DNA of 64,000 nt, taken from the NCBI RefSeq assembly GCF_028009165.1, contig NC_079246.1:806001-870000 (forward strand), in the 5' to 3' direction. A model generated the notes under the pieces. It saw only the letters and a program-made list of their open reading frames with translations. It ran no database searches and was not told the DNA's origin. Shown piece after piece: positions 31,858 to 42,155 of the stretch. Numbering within the stretch: the first letter of the stretch is position 1; every line of letters starts with the position of its first letter. Source of the stretch: Akanthomyces muscarius (Eukaryota > Ascomycota > Sordariomycetes > Hypocreales > Cordycipitaceae). Both the position numbers and the translations under genes were made by a program.

Positions 31858-32742
31858 ATGCGCGTCGCTGCTATTCTTGCCGTCGCCGCGGCATGCCTCA
31901 GCACCGTCCACGCTATTCCAGTGGAGATTGAGAGTCTGGATATCCGCGCCGATCTCGAGCCGCGGTTTATAGCCACCAACGACTTCAGCTGCAAGTCCGA
32001 CAAGAACCCAGTCATCATGCTACACGGCCTATTCGTCAACCGCAACCTCGACCTCAACTTCTTGGAGAAGTGGCTCCGGCCCCAGGGCTACTGTACGTAC
32101 GGCCTGACCTATGGCGAATACCGCGAGTTCCCCATTGTCGGCGGCCTGAAGCCTATCGCCGAGTCGTCGCAGGAGATTGTCGACTTGATCAACGAGGTGC
32201 TCGAGAAGACGGGTGCCAAAAAGGCCGACCTTGTCGGCCACTCCGAAGGTGGCCTGCAGGCTCTCTACGTCGCCAAGGTCCGGAAGATGAGTGACAAGAT
32301 TGACAAGATTGTGGGCATCGCGCCGGTGACTCACGGCACCGACCTGAGCAACCTTTTGGACATTGCCAATCTGCTCGGTATCCGTCCTCTGGTCGACGGT
32401 GTTCTCGATGCCGTTGGCTGCGCTTTCTGCACCGGCATATCTCCCGGTGGTGATGCGGTCAGGGAGCTCAACGACGGCCCTATCGTCCAGCCCGGAAACA
32501 AGGTCACCATTATTGCATCAAAGTACGACACCGTTGTCACGCCGGCCGGAACGGCCTCCTTTGTCGACGAGCCCGGCGTGTTTAATGTATATACCCAAGA
32601 CGTCTGCCCGCTTGACGTGGCTGGTCACGTCAGTCTGGCGATTGACAGGAACATGTTTCTCCTGACGCGCAACGCCCTACAGGGTGAAAACGGCAAAAAG
32701 TTCCGCTGCAGGATTTTTTCCGGTGTGCCTGTCAAGAACTAA
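31858..32742 (+). CDS. Secreted lipase/esterase, alpha/beta-hydrolase fold
   Basis: Intronless, 294 residues. A signal peptide, MRVAAILAVAAACLSTVHA, is followed by a short pro-like segment (IPVEIESLDIR...EPR). The mature enzyme has an oxyanion-type HGLF (residues 55-58) and the nucleophile elbow GHSEGG with Ser128. The probable acid is Asp223 (ASKYDTVVTP) and the probable histidine His256 (DVAGHVSL), in the normal order. The overall layout (VIMLHGLFVNRNLDL, GYCTYGLTYGEY, IVGIAPVTHGTDLSNLL) is that of class-2 bacterial-type lipases found in Streptomyces, mycobacteria and many fungi. Cys residues at 44 and 78, and at 187 and 190, could form disulphides. It should hydrolyse acyl esters outside the cell. 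Close neighbours give no pathway. Confidence 0.93.
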   Translation: MRVAAILAVAAACLSTVHAIPVEIESLDIRADLEPRFIATNDFSCKSDKNPVIMLHGLFVNRNLDLNFLEKWLRPQGYCTYGLTYGEYREFPIVGGLKPIAESSQEIVDLINEVLEKTGAKKADLVGHSEGGLQALYVAKVRKMSDKIDKIVGIAPVTHGTDLSNLLDIANLLGIRPLVDGVLDAVGCAFCTGISPGGDAVRELNDGPIVQPGNKVTIIASKYDTVVTPAGTASFVDEPGVFNVYTQDVCPLDVAGHVSLAIDRNMFLLTRNALQGENGKKFRCRIFSGVPVKN

Positions 32743-33115
32743 AGGGCGGTTATTGACTTATACGGCCCTCCAAATTATTGCCGCGATACTGTTCGATGTG
32801 ATTCATGAGTCCCATTACTAGGCCGAAGATGATGGCGCGTATATGCCTTGCTGAACAAAAATTCCAATTCTTTCTAAGCAAAGTTGAAAAGTATCAGCCT
32901 TTAAAAGTACAGTTGAGCCTATTGGACTGAGTCTAGTGGAGCGCTCGCTCGACAGGATATAGTGCAGTCATGGAAAGCGCGCACGCAAGACGGCAGTATA
33001 CATAGTGTACGTGGAAGACACAAACCCTGTGTCGAATTCAATAGGAAGTTTTTTGGTTGCTGTTCCTTCCTTGGTCTACCTGCTTTCCATATGTTTTGCG
33101 CGGTGTAGAAGCGCA
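32743..33115. other. Convergent intergenic region
   Basis: This 373-bp spacer lies between the lipase stop and the pyrophosphatase stop. It is AT-rich and contains no open frame with coding character. Both terminators should lie here. Confidence 0.5.
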
Positions 33116-34406
33116 TCACTCTTCAATCACCTGTCCCGGCGCAATGTTGAAGTCCTTGTCGAGATAATACCAGCGGTCGTACTGCGCAGGCCTCTCGGCC
33201 GGGGGCAGGACGTTGCTCTTCGCCGGAATGTTAAATTTGGCGGTAGCGTTGCTTGAGGCGACGAACGTCTTGCACCAACGCGGGTTCGACGTCTGGTCGC
33301 GGTTGATCTTTTCCTTTTTCGTTTCGCCACGCATCAGCTTGCGCCAAAATTCGTTACTCTCGCGAATCATCGCGAGCATGGTGTCCGGATCCTGGAACTT
33401 GTCACCGTAGATGAAGTTCTTGCCCGAGCCCTTGATGACCTTGTAGTACTGCACGGAAGGGTTAGGGTGCTGCAGGTCATCTCAATGAAGCGACTTGGCT
33501 ACTCACAATGAACCAGTCGTAAAATGTCTGTTTACTTCCGGGTCGGAATTTCTCCAAATCATCAACAGCTGATGGGTATGTCAGTCGCACGTTTTAGCCG
33601 GGGGCTGGGTTTCGTCAACAAAACATACTGGTCACCAGCGAAGCAATGGGATCCTTGACATCGATGGCGAGGACTTTCCAGTCGGTTGTGTTTTCCTTGT
33701 GGTCGCAAATCATGTCAGTTCCTCGTACATATCCAGCCAATGGGGGGAAAGCATACATCAATCATTGCCAGTCCGCCTAGGACCTTGACCTGCTTCAATT
33801 GTCCCACATGGGGAGGCTCCAGCGAGCTGACGTCGAAAATGTCCATCGGGTCATTGTCGCCGATATAGCCGGTAAAAGGGTGGGGGATAGTTGAGTCCTC
33901 CCATGTCTGGGGAATGGAACCATAGTTGAAGGGGTACGTCTTCTGAGGCCAAACACTAAAGACAAATCGAGGCTTCTTTTTCTTGTCATCATGGAAGATG
34001 GGGTCTTGAGAAGAAGACTCGTCAGTATCAGTTCAGCAGGAATAGTGAATATGACGTACTCAAAGGCTCGTTTCGCTTTGTTTCAATCTTGGCATCTGTC
34101 CATCGCGGAATCTCGACATACATGTTGATAATGTTGGAGACATTCCCTTGGGGATAGAGGGGAATGTCATGCCAGAAAGAAATCGGGGTACCGTCCTGCT
34201 CCAACCAAATACGCCAATCCTATTCGAAAGCATTAGTACGTTTATGAAGGCCGTATTTTAAAACGTGAGTCTACCAAAGTGTTGCGCGCGCCAACCTCCC
34301 TCAAGCTCAGAGCGCTGGCATCAAATGGCTTGACAGTGGCCTGGGCCGTGGAGCCGCTCGCAGCAACGCTGCATGCGAGCGAGATCAAGGGCAAAATGGA
34401 GCGCAT
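33116..34406 (-). CDS. Inorganic pyrophosphatase with N-terminal signal sequence
   Basis: Six exons: 34275-34406, 34060-34219, 33757-34004, 33629-33695, 33507-33568 and 33116-33448. All five introns (55-61 bp) keep phase, giving 333 residues. The N-terminus MRSILPLISLACSVAASGS looks like a secretory signal peptide, which the cytosolic enzyme lacks. The catalytic core is of family I: EVGARNTL, PISFWHDIPLY, YPFNYGSIPQTWED, the signature GDNDPMDIFD (Asp147, Asp149, Asp152), GGLAMIDE and the substrate segment DWFIYYKV. It hydrolyses pyrophosphate to two phosphates using Mg2+. With this leader it probably acts outside the cell or in the secretory or vacuolar lumen. A mitochondrial leader is a less likely reading because the leader is poor in Arg. 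The next gene upstream on the same strand is a phosphate permease. Confidence 0.95.
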
Positions 34407-35187
34407 TTTGGAATTTTTGACCCGGTGGTGAAGAGAACAGGAAACAAAACACCAATGCATGCAACGGAGGATATTAATAAAGTGCTCGCCAGGGACTAGT
34501 TGCTTGGCATTCGGGGGTTTGCATCTGCTTGTCTACTAACTAGGTGCTGGTACAAGAGTTTATCTCCACTGGCTCGGCTCTCCCCAGGTTGCAACCGATG
34601 CTGTTCTTGTTATACCTATGGTACGGTAGTTGTCTCTTGATTCTTCAACCCTATCATCTGCACTAATCAGCTGAAGCAACCAGAGAGTCCCTTTATCACA
34701 ACATGACCGTGAGCTCTCACTTCAATATCGGTCTCGAGAACAGCTCCCGAGCTGCTGTACTGCGCACGCGATGGCTTCGACACCATTGCTCTTAGCGCCA
34801 TCCACCAGGTACCCAGCGGCGCCACCAGTGGCTCTTTTAGGTCTTCGGTATGCTTAAAAGCCTCGAAGCTAGCCGTTGATCCAACGGGGCTCAGATGCGA
34901 CCGCACGTGGGCATTAGTTTTCTTGACAGGCACACGCAGGTCAGCATGGTCAAAACGCCCTGGTGGAACGATGCTACTGCGGCTGAAATAGTGCGTCTTC
35001 GTACAGTCTCTTGGCGCTGTAATTCCGCAAAAGTGGTATTGTTTTCTGTCAACAGTGCCTGTGCTGTTGTTGCTGTCGGAGATGTAATAGAGGCGTATTA
35101 CCATGGTGTTATATTTGATTATTTCACTGTATGTACTACTGTCTCTTTCTGCTAATTCTGCAAAATATATATACACTGCGTAGAGCA
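34407..35187. other. Intergenic region, promoter of the pyrophosphatase gene
   Basis: This 781-bp spacer lies between two minus-strand genes. The terminator of the permease gene should be near 35090-35187 (AT-rich, TTTGATTATTTCACTG). No protein-coding signal is visible; the open frames here are extensions of neighbouring shadows. Confidence 0.45.
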
Positions 35188-36966
35188 TTATGAGCTCCAT
35201 CTTGGAGCATTTATGATTATCCCCATCAAGCATCCTGCTATCAGGGCCGTGACGGGTACCGTAATTATCCATCCCATGTAGATCCACCCAACCAGCTTTG
35301 GGTTGATGCAGCGCCAGTCGCCGTTTGCCAGCCCAACGCCGACTGTGGCGCCGGTTATGCACTGCGTTGTGGACACGGGAAGTCGCAGCCTCGTTGCCAT
35401 AATGACCGTGAGGGCTGTCGCCAATTCCATGCAGAAGCCACGTGTGGGCGATATCAGCGTGAGACGGTTCCCCAACGTGCGCATGACATGGTAGCCAAAG
35501 GTCAGCAAACCAAGGACAATGGCGCCGCCACCAAAGCACAGCACCCAGGTGGGCACATCGACCTGGTCGTTGACAACGCCATGGGACCAGACATCAAGCG
35601 CAGTGGAGAATGGTGCAATGGCGTTGGAAACATCGTTGGCACCGTGTGTAAATGATGCGGTGGCCGCAGTTAGAATTTGCAGCGCTGAAAACATGTACTC
35701 GGCGCGGTTGTCGAACCTTGGGGCGCGGGAATGCATGTCTTCCAGGTCCCAGCTCAACACTGCATTTCTTTTCTGCATACTAATGACGTCTTTTTCGATC
35801 CCTCGGAGAAGAACGCGGTTGATACGCCAGGCGATGACCGGGAACGCGTTCCAGCTGCCCCGAGGTCGAGGAGGAATGAGGCTCACGTGGGCCGAAGACT
35901 GCGGCCGAGGTTGTGTCGGAGGATCTTGAGCTGGTGGCGGCAGAATCATGTCATCGTCCTTGTCTAGGTCTGGCGGCCCATTGCCTCCGTGCATCTGTAC
36001 CGATTGCAACAGCGTCTCTGATGCGCGGACATAGGAGAGCTCCTCTGGGCTCAAATGTCCGCGATAGTAATCTTTGATTTGAGGCTTCAAGAAGCCATGT
36101 GGTGTCGGGGGTGGGGGATCCCGTTTCAGTAGCAATGGGCCCAAGAGCGCGTGGTACCACCTGAGTGTCCAATCCTGTCGAATGATGCGAACCCAGAGGT
36201 ACGGCATCACAAAAGATGCGTGCAGAATCGCACCACCGCCAGCAGCGGCAAAAATGGCAATGAGAGTTGTCGCGGTGGTGAGGTCGAGATTGCGGAGACC
36301 TTTCCAGGCAATCAACACTAAACTCGTTAGCAACTTCAGTCATGCCGCCGTCAACCAGCCACTGCACTCACTCGTCACGGCTCCAAAGGTGAGGAAGCTG
36401 AAGAATGGTATAGACCAGAATGCGCGGCGTACCGCGTTTCGATTGATCAAGATAAGTCGCTTTGTGGCGAAGAAGATTGCGGCTCCCAGGATTCCGGCAA
36501 TCCCTGGCGCAATAACCCAGGCAAGAAAGACTTGCGATGCGCCTCGCCACCCCCAGTTTACCTTGTCGATGCCAACAGAGGCAGTGGCAGTGCCAATCAA
36601 GCCACCAATAACGCTGTGCGTAGTCGAGACGGGCATGCCGTAGCGTGTGGCCACTGTGAGAAACACGGAAGAGGCCACGATGGTGCACATCATGGCCAAG
36701 AGGAGTACTTGGGGCGCATCGTCGAACAAATGGGGGTCGACAATTCGTGTGCGAAGCGTATCGGCGACTCGACCGCCCACCGCGATGCTGCCGGCAAACT
36801 CGCAAAAAGACGCAATGACCATCGCCTGCTTCAGCGTCAGCGACCGCGAGGACACGGAGCTGGCAAAGGAATTGGCGACATCGTTGGCACCGATGTTCCA
36901 GGCATCGAGGAACGCGAATATCGCCGTGAGGATGAAGATGTAGTCATATTGGTGCATGACAGCCAT
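35188..36966 (-). CDS. Phosphate permease, PiT family (Pho89/PHO-4-type Na+/Pi symporter)
   Basis: Two exons, 36372-36966 and 35188-36317, with a 54-bp intron (GTGAGT...GTTTAG), give 574 residues. The protein begins MAVMHQYDYIFILTAIFAFL, matching Neurospora PHO-4-like proteins. An open frame further upstream lacks an ATG. The inverted duplicated signature of the family is present twice: GANDVANSFASSVSSRSL near residue 26 and GANDVSNAIAPFSTALDVW in the second half. Both copies are followed by PVSTTH or PVSTTQ motifs. A large hydrophilic loop (about residues 280-380, Pro- and Asp-rich) separates the two membrane domains, as usual. It takes up phosphate across the plasma membrane with Na+ or H+. 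The adjacent signal-bearing pyrophosphatase could supply its substrate. Regulation by phosphate starvation is expected from the family but not shown here. Confidence 0.95.
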
Positions 36967-38389
36967 CTTCGGAGCTGTCGCCGGCTGTCCCGGGGGCGAG
37001 CACCACGGCACAGGTCGGCAGTCTCAGCCAGTGGACGATGTAAGAGGCAGTAAGTGAGGCGGACAGAATAGATCAGACAGATTGGAACACATTTCGAAGG
37101 AGATCGTCACCGCAGAAAAGAGAATGAGAGGGGCACATTGCGCTGAAGCTGTCCACGATGGATCAGTTTTCGGTAGCTTGGTAGAGCAAGTACATGCGTA
37201 GAGGTGCACTGGAAGTGGGTGATGGGAGGATTAAAAGCAGGCCCCAAGTTGCGATCCCATCTATAATGCAACACCTGCCGCGACAGTATGCTTTTAGCTA
37301 ATCGGAAATATGGAAGAGCGAGAGGGTACCCGGACTAGGGGCGACGGACAAGAACCGTCAAGGCTACACGAAGCAGCCAAGCCCTTGGGCGAAAAGACTG
37401 ACGCAATCTGTGAAGGACAAGCAGGTGAAGAAGGATGGATGCGCGTGGGTCAATAGTTTCGTCCTAGAGATATGGTCTTGGTAGGGGTCCAGCGGCCCAG
37501 GTTATTGCGCATGGCGTCGACCGTGTGCGTCGATGCGCGATCCTGATTCGACAATGGGGAGCCGCATCTTTTCCTCTGGACCAGCGCGGGCGGAGTTAAT
37601 TAGCGCGCCCTCGGCCGTTGCAGACCACGTTTTATTGAGAAACAGCGATTTCGCTTGCACCCTGTTTCGAGACGGGCCAATGTGAGGAGCCCTTTGTTTT
37701 CAGTTGGCGCACATCTGTTGTCGGTGTGAGCAGGCATCTTCTTGGCCAACTTGCGTTACCGAAAACGCCGCATTATGAGCCGCTGGCAAGGAGGAAGATG
37801 GCGAATGGGTGACGCGCGTTGCCGGCATGCCCAGCAGCTGCTGTCATCTACCAGCGGAGAGGGCAATCCATGTGTTACAGGCGCTTGGCAGAGGCGCTGC
37901 CAGTAGATGCCGAGACTGCCGCTGTGGTTGTGGGAAGAGCAAGAGTGCGCGACTCGTGATCGACAGTGAGGCGGCTGAACAGGCCGATAAGCTATGAGCA
38001 GCTCTCGTTCGAGTCAGACTGCATGTGTAAGAAAAGGGCGTGATGAGGGGAAGAAACGTTGCCGATTGCAATACCCGGGCTTAGTGCAGCGGCACAGACG
38101 GCGAAGGGAAGTTTCACATCGTCTGAGGACGAGGGGCTACAGTTTGGAGTGCGCGCGTCCCGTCGCCAGATGTACCCAATTAACCACTCTACGTAAATAA
38201 TCGGAGTATCGAAGATCGATCGAGAATATTTGGCATCATTGGTTGCCTTACAAAATGCCCAAGTAAAACGCCTAGGTGCAGCCCGACCAGTTTTTCGCCA
38301 TGCTGCACATGCAATGCCCCTGATCCCCAGAAACGCCCAATCAAGAACCAAAAAAGAAAAAACTCCAGTATGCTCCCTTATATATGCAC
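36967..38389. other. Intergenic region, promoter of the permease gene
   Basis: This 1.4-kb stretch lies between the permease start and the kinase 3' end, both on the minus strand. It has no frame with coding character. The promoter of the permease gene must be in its left half. Confidence 0.45.
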
Positions 38390-39444
38390 CTATTGCTTTG
38401 CGCAATACATTTTTATCCACGGATGGCTCATCACCTGTGTCAACGGCAATCGCTTCGTCGGATCTTGTTCTAGTAGCTATAACGGGTGTTAGTGCATGTC
38501 GATAATCTTCGGGGTCTGGTGCAGAAACGTACCGAATAGACAAAATCCCGCGCCTCGGGACAAACTGTAGACGGTAGAGGCTTCATATCTCCCGCAACGA
38601 TCCTCTTTTTTGTTATATGTGGCTGGTCCTCAAACGGCGCCTCGCCCGTCAAGAACTCATACGTCAAGACGCCCAGCGTCCACTGATCGACGGCCCTCGA
38701 GTACGTGACTTTGCGCTGGTTGAGCATCTCCGGGGGCAGGTAGTCGAGCGTGCCGCATATCGTTTGTCGTCGGTCGCTCGGCGAGTGCACGCTGTATCCA
38801 AAATCCGCCAGCTTCAGCTCGCCGTGGAGGCCGACGAGGATGTTTTCGGGCTTCAGGTCGCGATGCATCACGTTCTTGCTGTGGAGGTACGCCAGCGACT
38901 GGCCGACCTGTGCGGCGTAGCTGGCCGCGCGCCGCTGGGAGAAGCGCCCGGCCTTGCGCAGCGACTTGTAGAGCTCGCCGCCGGCGGCAAATTCTTGGAT
39001 GATGAAGATGCGGCGCGAGTCGTGGAACCAGCCAAAGAAGCCAATGACGGCCGGGTGCCGCAGCTGGCTGTGGACCTCGATCTCGCGGCGGACGTGCGCC
39101 TCGGCGCCCTCGGCGGCCACCTCATGCTTGTGCAGCACCTTGAGCGCGCAGACGTAGCCAGATGTGCGGTGCCGCGCGAGGTACACCCGCCCAAACTTGC
39201 CCTTGCCGAGCGGCTTGCCAATCTCAAACATGCCCAGGTGCAGCTTCGGACGGTGCTCGGCGGCGGCTACGGCAGGGGTTGCGGGTATACCAGAAGCTCT
39301 GACCGAGGGCGTCTTGACGGCGAAGGCCTGGCTTGGTCGTATCGGCCGTTTGGCGCAGAGTTGCTTGCGCTGTGTCGAGTCCTCGAACGGTCGCACCTTG
39401 GCGAAGAGCGTCGCGGGCTGGGGCTGCATAATCATTGTCGCCAT
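38390..39444 (-). CDS. Aurora-like serine/threonine kinase, divergent
   Basis: Two exons, 38533-39444 and 38390-38476, with a 56-bp intron (GTACGT...TTATAG), give 332 residues. A 68-residue N-terminus precedes the kinase domain: LHLGMFEIGKPLGKGKFGRVYLA (P-loop), Lys102, HRDLKPENIL with Asp196, and DFG at 214-216. The activation loop is DFGYSVHSPSDRRQTICGTL (Thr228), followed by DYLPPEM and VLTYEFLTGEAPFED. The last exon closes the lobe with LLEQDPTKRLPLTQVMSHPW. The VHxP-RRxT-CGTLDYLPPEM block is Aurora-specific, so the family is clear. All catalytic residues are present. It departs from the usual fungal Aurora: DFGY for DFGW, HRDL for HRDI, TICGT in the loop, and FFGWFHDSRR and QRKVTYSRAVDQW in place of conserved stretches. 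It may be a fast-evolving paralogue rather than the essential mitotic kinase. Confidence 0.92.
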
Positions 39445-40952
39445 CTTGCCAGCCTAGGTGCAGAGGTCCTTCGCTGTAGTATTCCCTCCAAATAGCTGCC
39501 CTCGCGTGAGCGCTGTGAAGATAGAGTCGTTGGTCGTGTGTAGCTAAGCTTGGGTGTTTGGCAGTGCCAGTCTGTGGGGAAGACGAGCAAGGTCGGGGTT
39601 GCTGCAGCAACACAGCTTAGCTACTCTGCCGTGGTGCAGCGCACAGCCGCTGAGATCTTGAGGGTGAGCGAGATATTGTTCAAGATGGCGGCCTGCCTGG
39701 TCCCATAATATCTCTTTGACTCTATATGACGGACAATTGCCGTGCTTCATGGCTATTGTGTGACACAGATTCATGATCGGATCGGCACGCACAAACCAGC
39801 TACCAGTGGTGGCCCTGGTGGGTGACATAGGGAGTGGGCCTGATATGGTTCGTTCTATCATAATTGAATATCGCACAATGATGATCTGTACTTCTTTTGA
39901 TATGACTTTTCCCTAAGATATAGACAAGATGCAGTATAAATGCTTATGCCGCTGCTTCATGGCCGCACAGCGAATCATACATACAGCTTGTGGCCGTTGA
40001 GGATACCCTAGAGCTATTGCTGGTATTTGCTTGTGACGTATCGCTGCACAAATAAAGCTCGAGGAGAAGGTATACAAGGCGTGATAGATAGAGTAAGTCT
40101 GAGCTGTGTATCTGACGGTTTTACGTGCGTTTTACCAAGCCTTCACCCGCAGGAGTGCATATATGGCTACCCAAGGGAAAAGTGCACTCTCCGCCAGTCA
40201 ACCAACTTTATTGCCTGGCATACCCACGGTCAATGTCAAGCACAGCACTGCATGGTTCAATTCTTCAGACGAAATCATCATCAAATAATCCAGCCAGTGC
40301 CCCCCAATAGCAATCATCGGCCGAAGAGTCGGCGGCCGCTCGGCGAAGGCGTCCTGAAGGCATCCGGGAGCGTCGGGGAGACAGCGGGTGGCCCACACAA
40401 CAAGGCCGGTAGAAGGCCACTGAGCCGACCAGCCAAGACAGATGTACAGTGGGGAGGAGGGGCTTGTGTTAGTAATGCCAGCGCTGTGCTTGCTGCTGGC
40501 CACGACGGCTATACCCACTGTAGCCGCTGTATTTCCTTCGCACTTTGGCAGCTGCCACAGCACGCTCAGCACTGTGCCTACTGCAGGTACCTAGCTATGA
40601 CGACAGGCTGAGCTCATCACAAGCTCCCCCAGCATGTCGGCCAGCCGGCTAAAATCTAGCTCGGCTCTCCGACTTGACATCATCAACACCATCAACACCA
40701 TCAACACCACCTTGCAATTGGTAAGCATCACTGTCACGACGAGTTTATAAAGGCTCTGCTTCATCTCATACTGCTGAATTGGATACATTGCACACACATT
40801 TCACCTTCTATAGCGCCTGTATCCAGCAAGAAAGCGCAGCTTGTGTGTGCTGGAGCTCCCCTCGTCTCGCGACCATTACATTCCCAACCGCCATTGAACC
40901 AAGACTCACAATACGATTTTGCAGTGCCAAATCTCATCTCACAATCGACAAA
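39445..40952. other. Divergent promoter region (kinase and superoxide dismutase)
   Basis: These 1.5 kb lie between two divergent starts. A TATA-like TTTATAAAG occurs near 40743-40751, about 200 nt before the dismutase ATG. A threefold 9-bp repeat lies at 40681-40707. Short frames at 40027-40611 are without domain and are not called. Confidence 0.5.
40681..40707 (+). repeat. Three direct copies of CATCAACAC
   Basis: Three perfect adjacent 9-bp units lie about 245 bp upstream of the superoxide dismutase start. It could be a microsatellite or a repeated binding site. Confidence 0.6.
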
Positions 40953-41819
40953 ATGGCCTCTGCTCTCCTCCGAACCACCCCTGCCGTTCGCGCCGGCCTC
41001 CGCGCCGCCTCTAAGCCCGCCGCCGCCATGGCCTCGACCAGCTTCGTCCGCGGCAAGGCTACCCTGCCCGACCTGCCATGTAAGCGGCCCTCTACCGCCC
41101 AACCAGCCTTTCCGATCGGCATATCCGTCAATCCGCAATCCAATCAGCGCAATGCGCCCGTGCGATCCGTCGCTAACACCCCTCCCAGATGACTATGCCG
41201 CCCTCGAGCCCGCCATCTCTGGCAAGATCATGGAGCTGCACCACTCCAAGCACCACCAGACCTACGTCAACGGCTTCAACGCCGCCGTCGAGGCCCTCTC
41301 CGAGGCCCAGGCCAAGAACGACGCCAAGGCTGCTGCTGCCCAGGCTCCCCTCCTCAACTTCCACGGTGGTGGCCACGTCAACCACTCTCTCTTCTGGGAG
41401 AACCTTGCCCCCAACGGCAAGGGCGGTGGTGGTGAGCCTGCTGGCAAGCTTTCCGTATGTGCCGCCCGCAGGGCCAAGATTGACCAATGGAGTGACTCGA
41501 CTGATCCAATGATTTGCAGACTGCCATTACCGAGGACTTTGGCTCCTTTGACAACCTGAAGAAGCAGACCAATGCCGCTCTCGCTGGCATCCAGGGCTCC
41601 GGCTGGGCCTGGCTCGTCAAGGACAAGACCTCGGGCACCCTCAGCGTCGTCACCCGCCCCAACCAGGACCCCATTGCCGGCAACCTGGAGCCTCTGCTGG
41701 GCATCGACGCCTGGGAGCACGCCTACTACCTCCAGTACGAAAACCGCAAGGCCGAATACTTTAGCGCCATCTGGGACGTTGTCAACTGGGGCACTGTTGC
41801 TAAGCGCTTCGAGAAATAA
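40953..41819 (+). CDS. sod2: Mitochondrial manganese superoxide dismutase
   Basis: Three exons, 40953-41079, 41189-41454 and 41520-41819; introns of 109 and 65 bp keep the frame and give 230 residues. The N-terminus [20 protein letters not shown], with many Arg and Ala and no acid, is a mitochondrial targeting sequence. The mature part starts near [20 protein letters not shown]. Metal ligands are His in [12 protein letters not shown], His in [11 protein letters not shown], and Asp and His in [16 protein letters not shown] before EPAGKLS and the C-terminal [13 protein letters not shown] are typical of the Fe/Mn family with Mn specificity. It converts superoxide to hydrogen peroxide and oxygen in the matrix. 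Codon bias is strong (C-ending codons), fitting high expression. The start has good context (ACAAAATGGC). Confidence 0.97.
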
Positions 41820-42155
41820 GCGTCCTGCTAGTGACTCGTCGATGTCTCAGATCGGATTCTAAGTTGATCTAGTGTAATTTATGATATACCACAATCCAAA
41901 AAAAAAAATTATTGTTTTGAACAGTGGCAATCGTCCCAAACTCGGAAGGGCTAATCGAGGTGTGGCTTGGCTCGTATCTATTGTGCCATCCTGGGCCTGG
42001 AGCCTGGTGGCTTCCGATGTCTTACGCACTTTCAGCTCGGCCGACGTCGGTTTCCGCCTGATCAACTCAGGGATTCTTCTCCTTAAAACTGCCCCGCCTC
42101 ATCCGCTGTAGATTTCTGCTGTTTTGCAGGAAACAAACGAAAATCGACTCGCAGA
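41820..42155. other. Short intergenic region between co-oriented genes
   Basis: This 336-bp stretch includes the dismutase 3' region (with an A run at 41899-41908) and the promoter of the next gene. No gene is visible. Confidence 0.5.

Noticed and set aside
36967..37011. Longer N-terminus for the phosphate permease
   Set aside because: The upstream extension begins with GTG, not ATG; the family N-terminus begins at 36966.
38470..38532. Kinase frame reading on to a stop at 38470
   Set aside because: Read-through of a canonical intron; splicing gives the conserved end of the kinase domain.
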